A stretch of DNA of 13,132 nt from Akkermansiaceae bacterium UBA7890 (GTDB lineage Bacteria > Verrucomicrobiota > Verrucomicrobiia > Verrucomicrobiales > Akkermansiaceae): NCBI GenBank assembly GCA_002501065.1, contig DLRK01000075.1, positions 1 through 13,132 on the forward strand, given 5' to 3'. Numbering within the stretch: the first letter of the stretch is position 1; every line of letters begins with the position of its first letter. The translations under genes and the position numbers were made by a program. The notes beneath the pieces are model-generated. The model ran no database searches. It saw only the letters and a program-made list of their open reading frames with translations, and had not been told where the DNA came from. Positions 8,109 to 13,132 of this stretch are shown piece by piece.

Positions 8109-8765
8109 ATGAGCAACGATCCTAATTCGGGCCAGCCAATTGAAGCGAGTCAGCTGGGTGAGGAGCCCGCCAGCGTGATCCCCATGCGAGACGGGAACCA
8201 TTTCCTGCTGCGTCGGACATTCCTGAAGATATTTGGCCAGTCATTCCATGTCTACGATGCGAATGACCAGGTCTGTTTCTTCGCCAAACTCAAGGCCTTC
8301 AAGCTGAAAGAGGATATTAGTATCTATGCTGAGACGACCCAGCAGAACGAGCTGCTGAGAATCCAAGCTCGCAGCGTGATCGACTTTGGTGCGACTTACG
8401 ACATTATCGATTCTGCACAGAACCTCAAGGTGGGTGCCTTGCGCCGCAAGGGATTGAAGTCGATCCTTCGTGACTCGTGGCTCATCCTGGGTGTGAATGA
8501 TGAGGAAATCGGAACGCTCACGGAGAGTGGCAGTGGTGGCATGGCACTCCTTCGGCGACTTGGTGAGTTCGGGACCCTGATCATGCCGCAGACATTCATC
8601 GCAGAAGTCAATGGCCAGCAGGTCGCCTCTTTTCGTCAAAGGCGTAATCCATTTATTGCCAAGCTGGATCTGGATTTCTCTATGGATTCCCAGCAGTTGC
8701 TCGATCGACGGATGGGAATCGCTGCGGCGATTCTGATAGGAGCCATCGAGGGCCGTCAGAATTAG
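8109..8765 (+). CDS. LURP-one-related / tubby-like (phospholipid-scramblase-fold) protein
   Basis: 218 residues with no signal peptide and no separate transmembrane segment. About 25 polar N-terminal residues precede a domain of alternating short beta-strands (about 32-200), with FLLRRTF at 32-38, FHVYD at 46-50 and NPFIAKLDLDFS at 190-201. It ends in a hydrophobic helix (RMGIAAAILIGAI, 201-213) and EGRQ. This order, a beta-barrel built around a buried C-terminal helix, is what the LURP-one-related/tubby C-terminal superfamily shows. Scramblase-like proteins share the fold; the bacterial role is not established, though membrane-lipid association is plausible. The Shine-Dalgarno is weak, and codon use looks less GC-rich by eye than in the flanking dehydrogenase genes. 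It lies 12 nt before the zinc-ribbon gene, so the two are probably co-transcribed. Confidence 0.7.
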   Translation: MSNDPNSGQPIEASQLGEEPASVIPMRDGNHFLLRRTFLKIFGQSFHVYDANDQVCFFAKLKAFKLKEDISIYAETTQQNELLRIQARSVIDFGATYDIIDSAQNLKVGALRRKGLKSILRDSWLILGVNDEEIGTLTESGSGGMALLRRLGEFGTLIMPQTFIAEVNGQQVASFRQRRNPFIAKLDLDFSMDSQQLLDRRMGIAAAILIGAIEGRQN

Positions 8766-8777
8766 AGACTGTTTTGA

Positions 8778-9044
8778 ATGGACGTCTACTGTGAGAATTG
8801 CGGGCATCTATTTCAGATCCCCGAGTCCATGAAGGGGGGCATGTTCAACTGCCCCGAATGCAGAAAACTACAATCGGCGGGACGTCATTGGCACGACAGT
8901 ATCTGGTCCGCCTGTTACTGGGGCGGCGTGGTTCTGGGAAGTGGTCTGGGGATTGCTGCCATCCTCAACGACCAGATGTCACTCGGTATTGCCATCCTGG
9001 CAGTCACGGGAATCACCGCAGCGATCGCTTCTGTCTGGGGGTGA
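8778..9044 (+). CDS. Small zinc-ribbon protein with two membrane helices
   Basis: 88 residues. The N-terminus is a zinc ribbon with Cys5-x2-Cys8 and Cys25-x2-Cys28 (CENC and CPEC), of the kind often found at the start of small membrane proteins in this bacterial group. Two hydrophobic segments follow (about 42-63 and 68-87), separated by the short polar turn NDQM, so both ends should lie on the same, probably cytoplasmic, side. It begins 12 nt after the LURP-one-like stop and ends 31 nt before the copper-dehydrogenase start, suggesting one transcript. The Shine-Dalgarno is weak. I do not recognise a specific function; a membrane-anchored adaptor is only a guess. Confidence 0.75.
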   Translation: MDVYCENCGHLFQIPESMKGGMFNCPECRKLQSAGRHWHDSIWSACYWGGVVLGSGLGIAAILNDQMSLGIAILAVTGITAAIASVWG

Positions 9045-9075
9045 ATCAGGCAGGGGTTTAGAAATCGGAGCCCTG

Positions 9076-12000
9076 ATGAAAAAGCGAATTCCTTTCAGGA
9101 AGCACCTTCTCCTCTTGCTTGCGGCCGTCCTTGCCGGGGGGGACGGATGGGCGGCCCGGCCTCTTCCGGTTCAAAAAGGGGATAGTATCGTTATTATCGG
9201 AAACACCTTTGCCGAGCGCATGCAGCTTTTCGGCTATTTCGAGACTTTCCTGCACTGTCGTTTTCCTGACCACCGACTGCGGGTGCGTCATATGGGCTGG
9301 TCGGCGGACGAGGTGGACCGGAGAATCCGTCCCAAGGGTTTTCCCGACCTGTTCGCGGAACTCGAAGGACACCGCGCGGACATTCTGTTCCTTTGTTTCG
9401 GGTTCAATGAGTCCTTCGCCGGTGCCGCTGGCGTCGAGCATTATCAGGCCGCACTGGTAAAGTTGATCAGGGATCTGCAGGGGCAACAGTTCAACGGCAA
9501 CGCCGCGCCGCGCATAGTCGTGGTTTCGCCACTGGCCCTTGAATCAAGGCACGGGGTTGCCGCCGGTGACACCGTGCACAACGGCAACCTGGAATTATAC
9601 TCGGCGGCCTCGGCCCGGGCGGCTGGGCAGGCCGGGGCACGGTTCCTGAACCTGTATGCGTCCACTTCTGAGTGGATCGCGGGGCATCCCGGCGGGAGAC
9701 TCACCTTCAACGGTATTCACCTCAGCGAATACGGTGACTGGGTGGTGAGCCGCATGATGGCACGCGGCCTTGAACTGATTGGTGATACTGATGCGGCGGA
9801 GGCGGCGGAGGCGGTGGATGACGGCGATAGCGCTGAGAAATTACGGCGCCTGGTCTACGAGAAGAACCATCACTATTTCACCTGGTGGCATCCGCCCAAT
9901 GCTTCCTACATCCATGGTCGTCGCAATAAGACCCGCGGTGCCATGCACCTGGAGGAGGAACGCAGGCATCGCAGGTTGCTGGTCAAGGCTGCCGATGAGG
10001 ATCTCTGGGCCATTAAGAAGCCTGATCCGGCGAGCGTGTGGGAAAGGGAGCCAGTGGAGGGCAGGCCAATCTGGTTTCCAACCCCAAAGAGCCGTGCCAT
10101 CCCGGGTGTGGACAAGCCGGCACAGTGGGAGGTGAAGGCCGATGGTTCACCGGACAAGCACCTGCGGTCCCCGCAGGAGCAGCTTGGATTGTTCAAGGTC
10201 GCCGAGGGTTATCAGGTCAACCTCTTTGCCTCGGAAGTGCGTTTTCCGATCGCTAATCCCTTTGCCATCCATTTCGACGCGGAGGGACACCTCTGGGTTG
10301 CCAATACACCCACCTGGCCGCACTCCCTGCCTGGCAGGCAGCCGAGAGATTCGATTGTCATTCTCAAGGACGCCGATGGTGACGGAGTGGCTGACAACCA
10401 TGTGGTGTTTCTTGAGAACATGAAGCTCATCCACGGCTTCATTCCCTCAGCGGATGGAGGTGCTTACGTGGCGCAGGCCCCCAACCTTCTGCTGGCAAGG
10501 GATACCAGTGGGGACGGCAGGGCGGATTGGGTGCGCACGGTCCTGCACGGGTTTGGTGCCGAGGACGCTGAGCATGCCATGAACAACTTCCGCTGGAGCC
10601 CGGGAGGGACGCTCTATTTTTCTCAAGGCATCTTCTACAACACGCAGGTCGAGACACCCGGCGGTCCGCGGCGGGTGCGTGATGCTGCGGTCTTTGCCTA
10701 CACTCCGCGCGAACACCAGCTGGAGGTCGCCCTCTCCCACGCGTTCTGGAACCCCTATGGCAAGGTCTTTGACCGCTGGGGTCGCGGGATCCTGCTGGAT
10801 GCCTCGGCCGGGCAGTATTACCCGATGGACGTGATCTCGACACCCTTTGTCTTTCCCAAGGCCAAGCAACGGACCAATCATCTGTCCTTTGCGCCGGGAG
10901 GGGCGATTGCCGCCGGGTGTGAATTTATCTACAGCAGCCATTTTCCACCGCAGGTGCAGGGAAGATTCCTGGTCAATCACTGTGAGGGTGATGTCGGGGT
11001 GCACTGGTATGGGCTTACACCGGAGGGTTCGCTTTATCAGGCGAAGCGGCACGGGTCGCTGGCCACCTGCAGTGACAGGACCTTTCGTCCGGTAGCAATG
11101 GCCTGGGGACCGGACGGGGCGCTCTACATTGCGGATTTCTATACCCATATCTTTGAGAACGTGAATTTCTCCAAGCGTCATCCCGGACGGGATCATGCCC
11201 ATGGGAGAATCTGGCGCATCTCCCACAAAACGCGTCCGTCCCTGAAGGCCCCGGTCATCCGCGGCCGGCCGGTGGTGGAGTTGCTTGACTACTTGAAGTC
11301 CCCTGAGGGGCGCACGCGTGAACTGGCACGTGGCGAGTTGCACTCACGCCCGCCGCAGGAGGTGGTGGAGGCCCTGGAGAAGTGGATGGAAAAACTCGAT
11401 CCGGCGGATCCGGAAACCGAGCACCACCTGGTCGAGGGGTTGTGGGTTTGCCAGGGATTGGGAGTGGTGGACAGCGACCTGCTGAATCAGCTGCTCAATG
11501 CCAGGGCGCCCGGTGCCCGGCTTGCCGCAACGAAGGTCTTGCGGCATTGGCAGGACGGGATCCCCGATCCGGTGGCCCTGATTGGCGAGCGTGCCAATGA
11601 CAGTGATGCGGCTGTGCGCCTGCATGCTGTGCTTGCTGCCGCCTTCAGCAGGGCCCCGGGAGCACTGCAGGCTGCCCGGGAAGTCGTTAAGCATGACATG
11701 GACAAGGGGCTTGAATACGCCCTGGAAGAGACCGTGAAGTATCTCACCAAGAGGGAGGAGGACCGCTCGGTGATGGCCGCAAGGCTGATTGACCAGGTGG
11801 AGGAGGGAACGAACCGTCGCGTGGCAACTTCTGCACTGCGCAGCATGGAGCGGGGCGCGTGGCCGGCCGACCGGCTGGCTCGCCTTGCGCAGAGTGTTCT
11901 CGCCTACCTGGAATCCGTGCCGGAAGCCGGGCACGATTCCCCGGTTTTCCTCGAGAGCTATGCAATTGCGCGTGAACTTGAGCCGATGCTTGAGGTTTCC

Positions 12001-12426
12001 GGTGGCGTGTCACTGGGAAAAGCGCTCGACGACCTGGGCGTTTCATCCTTCCTGATCAAGACGATTCCCGGGCGCATGCTCTTTGACCGTGCCCGATTGA
12101 GCGTGAGACCCGGGGACAAGTTGACGATCCGCTTTGAGAACAATGACCTGATGCCGCACAATCTTCTCATCGTCGAGCCGGGAACAATACAGGAAGTGGG
12201 CAGTGCGGCCGACCTCATGGCTGCGAGTCCCGATGGCCTGGCCAGGGGTTACATTCCTGACTCGGGAAGGGTAATAAAATCCATCAAGTTGCTGCAACCG
12301 GGGCAGAGCGGCAGGCTGGATTTCACCGTGCCTGCTAATTTCGAGGGGCAATACCCCTTTATCTGCACCTTTCCCGGTCACTGGCGCAGCATGCGCGGAG
12401 TGATCGAGGTTGTTCCCGGGGAGTAG
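9076..12426 (+). CDS. Exported SGNH-like / PVC dehydrogenase / blue-copper fusion protein
   Basis: 1116 residues from the ATG at 9076. That start is chosen because GGAG (9067-9070) lies 5 nt upstream and a signal peptide follows at once (basic residues 2-9, Leu/Ala core 11-20, cleavage near 26/27). The frame extends upstream over the preceding gene, but that part is not protein-like. Domains: SGNH-hydrolase-like fold (about 36-236) with GNT at 42-44, Gly74, GFNE at 109-112 and NGIH at 212-215; a conserved-looking connector (about 257-365) rich in His and Trp; the dehydrogenase propeller (about 366-716) with Ca-loop motifs at 432-440 and 476-484; a helical HEAT-like region (about 730-990); and an azurin/plastocyanin-like domain (about 1000-1113). 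The copper ligands are readable: His1028 in MPHN, Cys1097, His1102 and Met1106 in CTFPGHWRSM, the azurin pattern. There is no CxxCH. Sugar or polyol oxidation with electrons leaving through copper is inferred; the substrate is unknown. Confidence 0.92.
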   Translation: MKKRIPFRKHLLLLLAAVLAGGDGWAARPLPVQKGDSIVIIGNTFAERMQLFGYFETFLHCRFPDHRLRVRHMGWSADEVDRRIRPKGFPDLFAELEGHRADILFLCFGFNESFAGAAGVEHYQAALVKLIRDLQGQQFNGNAAPRIVVVSPLALESRHGVAAGDTVHNGNLELYSAASARAAGQAGARFLNLYASTSEWIAGHPGGRLTFNGIHLSEYGDWVVSRMMARGLELIGDTDAAEAAEAVDDGDSAEKLRRLVYEKNHHYFTWWHPPNASYIHGRRNKTRGAMHLEEERRHRRLLVKAADEDLWAIKKPDPASVWEREPVEGRPIWFPTPKSRAIPGVDKPAQWEVKADGSPDKHLRSPQEQLGLFKVAEGYQVNLFASEVRFPIANPFAIHFDAEGHLWVANTPTWPHSLPGRQPRDSIVILKDADGDGVADNHVVFLENMKLIHGFIPSADGGAYVAQAPNLLLARDTSGDGRADWVRTVLHGFGAEDAEHAMNNFRWSPGGTLYFSQGIFYNTQVETPGGPRRVRDAAVFAYTPREHQLEVALSHAFWNPYGKVFDRWGRGILLDASAGQYYPMDVISTPFVFPKAKQRTNHLSFAPGGAIAAGCEFIYSSHFPPQVQGRFLVNHCEGDVGVHWYGLTPEGSLYQAKRHGSLATCSDRTFRPVAMAWGPDGALYIADFYTHIFENVNFSKRHPGRDHAHGRIWRISHKTRPSLKAPVIRGRPVVELLDYLKSPEGRTRELARGELHSRPPQEVVEALEKWMEKLDPADPETEHHLVEGLWVCQGLGVVDSDLLNQLLNARAPGARLAATKVLRHWQDGIPDPVALIGERANDSDAAVRLHAVLAAAFSRAPGALQAAREVVKHDMDKGLEYALEETVKYLTKREEDRSVMAARLIDQVEEGTNRRVATSALRSMERGAWPADRLARLAQSVLAYLESVPEAGHDSPVFLESYAIARELEPMLEVSGGVSLGKALDDLGVSSFLIKTIPGRMLFDRARLSVRPGDKLTIRFENNDLMPHNLLIVEPGTIQEVGSAADLMAASPDGLARGYIPDSGRVIKSIKLLQPGQSGRLDFTVPANFEGQYPFICTFPGHWRSMRGVIEVVPGE

Positions 12427-12771
12427 GGGAGAATCACAGTTTGCTGGGTCTTCGTCATGCGGGCACGTGAATACAGCTTGTTGGAGGAGGGTGGCGCATG
12501 GCGAATTTGTATGGTGCATTGCCTCAATCATGGTGGCCAGCGCATGCCTCCAGACCTTGAAGTTCCCAGTGGGATCGACCATGAACAGGCCGGCATTGGA
12601 GGTCTGGACAACCACTTTCCTGTCGGAGAGAACCTCCATTTCCACGTCGCTGTGGGCAGCCTGCAGTGTTGATGGCAGGTGGGGGCGCATGACCACCTCA
12701 CTGCACTTGTCAGCCCAGCCCGCCGGACCGTTCTGGTTCCTTGCCGAAAACCGATTTCCTTTCAGCCAACC
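12427..12771. other. Convergent intergenic region (345 bp)
   Basis: This gap lies between the stops of two convergent genes. It contains repeat copy C and a long-range inverted repeat (TCCAGACC 12549-12556 with GGTCTGGA 12601-12608, 44 nt apart). No stem followed by a T-tract was found, so termination sites are not evident. A minus-strand frame starting at ATG 12696 looks coding-like for about 60 residues, but it matches no family I know and would run far into the copper-protein gene. Confidence 0.55.
12730..12765 (+). repeat. Dispersed intergenic repeat, copy C
   Basis: Best-matching partner of the copy at 8016-8052 (29 of 36 positions, one gap) and of 5501-5529 (20 of 29). It ends 7 nt before the stop codon of the convergent enolase-superfamily gene. 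A 12-base stretch at its right end (12759-12770) also occurs inverted at 5604-5615. Confidence 0.5.
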
Positions 12772-13132
12772 TCAAGCGACCACCGGCTTCGCCTTCTTCA
12801 CGTAGTCGGGATCAATCTCTACCCCCATGCCCGGGTCTTTGGGGCAGGCAACGATTCCGTTGGTGGCCTTGAGCGATGAACTGTTGCTTTGGCAGGGAAT
12901 GTCGCTTTCTCCCTTGAACTCCTGATGGGGGGTGATGTTCGGTACAAAGCTGGCGAAGTGAAGAACGTTCACGTAGCCGAGCCCGGATCCGGACATGTGA
13001 GGGGTGCACATCATTCCTGCGGCTTCGGCCATCTTTGCCACCCGGATCCCCCGGATAAAGCCCCCATTGTAGTGAAGATCGGGTTGCACGACATCCATCG
13101 CGCGATTTGCGATTGCCCAGCGGAATCGACGC
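12772..13132 (-). CDS. Mandelate racemase/muconate lactonizing (enolase superfamily) enzyme, C-terminal part
   Basis: Partial gene. The TGA stop lies at 12774-12772 and the frame stays open to the right edge, so the N-terminal capping domain and the start of the barrel are missing; about 119 residues are visible. They form the end of the TIM barrel: VDVVQPD-type strand (Asp at 13080-13078) followed by LHYNGG, then CTPHMSGSGLG with the probable catalytic His (12999-12997), then HQEFKG with the Glu (12921-12919) at the next strand end. These correspond to the Asp-His pair and Glu of mandelate-racemase-type members, which remove protons next to carboxylates. Many relatives are sugar-acid dehydratases. 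Substrate specificity cannot be read because the metal-binding residues are outside the window. Convergent with the copper-dehydrogenase gene. Confidence 0.85.
   Translation of the reverse strand, partial: RRFRWAIANRAMDVVQPDLHYNGGFIRGIRVAKMAEAAGMMCTPHMSGSGLGYVNVLHFASFVPNITPHQEFKGESDIPCQSNSSSLKATNGIVACPKDPGMGVEIDPDYVKKAKPVVA

Noticed and set aside
8941..9075. A 45-residue upstream extension of the copper-dehydrogenase reading frame.
   Set aside because: It overlaps the zinc-ribbon gene, is not protein-like, and would hide the signal peptide. The ATG at 9076 has a good GGAG and a direct signal sequence.
12043..12696. Minus-strand frame of 217 codons, coding-like at its start and in frame with the enolase-type gene after its stop.
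   Set aside because: It runs about 380 bp into the opposite strand of the copper-protein gene, matches no family I know, and the enolase-type protein already ends with a typical C-terminus.

Overview
The window most likely comes from a GC-rich bacterium of the PVC superphylum, probably a Verrucomicrobiota member and possibly a planctomycete. The evidence is three exported proteins built on the 'PVC-type membrane-bound dehydrogenase' beta-propeller (sorbosone/glucose-dehydrogenase-like) followed by HEAT-like helices. One of them ends in the CxxCH haem domain typical of Pirellula/Verrucomicrobium proteins. No rRNA, tRNA, CRISPR array, transposase or phage gene was seen.

Layout. (1) Positions 2-5245, minus strand: a very large secreted multidomain protein (polysaccharide-deacetylase-like, FG-GAP repeats, dehydrogenase propeller, HEAT, cytochrome c, beta-rich C-terminal domain). 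(2) 5246-5840: a 595-bp divergent intergenic region, AT-richer than the genes, with two strong hairpins next to the following gene and one copy of a short dispersed repeat. (3) 5841-7808, plus strand: a second dehydrogenase paralogue, starting at TTG and ending after the HEAT part with no redox domain. (4) 7809-8108: an intergenic stretch with a possible tiny lipoprotein and a second repeat copy. (5) 8109-8765 and 8778-9044: a LURP-one/tubby-like (scramblase-fold) protein and a zinc-ribbon, two-helix membrane protein, 12 nt apart. (6) 9076-12426: a third dehydrogenase paralogue with an N-terminal SGNH-hydrolase-like domain and a C-terminal azurin-like blue-copper domain. (7) 12427-12771: a convergent intergenic region with the third repeat copy. 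(8) 12772 to the right edge, minus strand: the C-terminal part of a mandelate racemase/enolase-superfamily enzyme.

How the genes may work together (inference). The three paralogues look like periplasmic or cell-surface oxidoreductases acting on sugars or polyols. They carry three different electron-outlet arrangements: built-in cytochrome c, none, and built-in type-1 copper. Their N-terminal additions (deacetylase-like, none, SGNH-like) suggest action on decorated glycans. An enolase-superfamily sugar-acid dehydratase next door would fit use of the aldonic acids such oxidation produces. Substrates cannot be read from the sequence.
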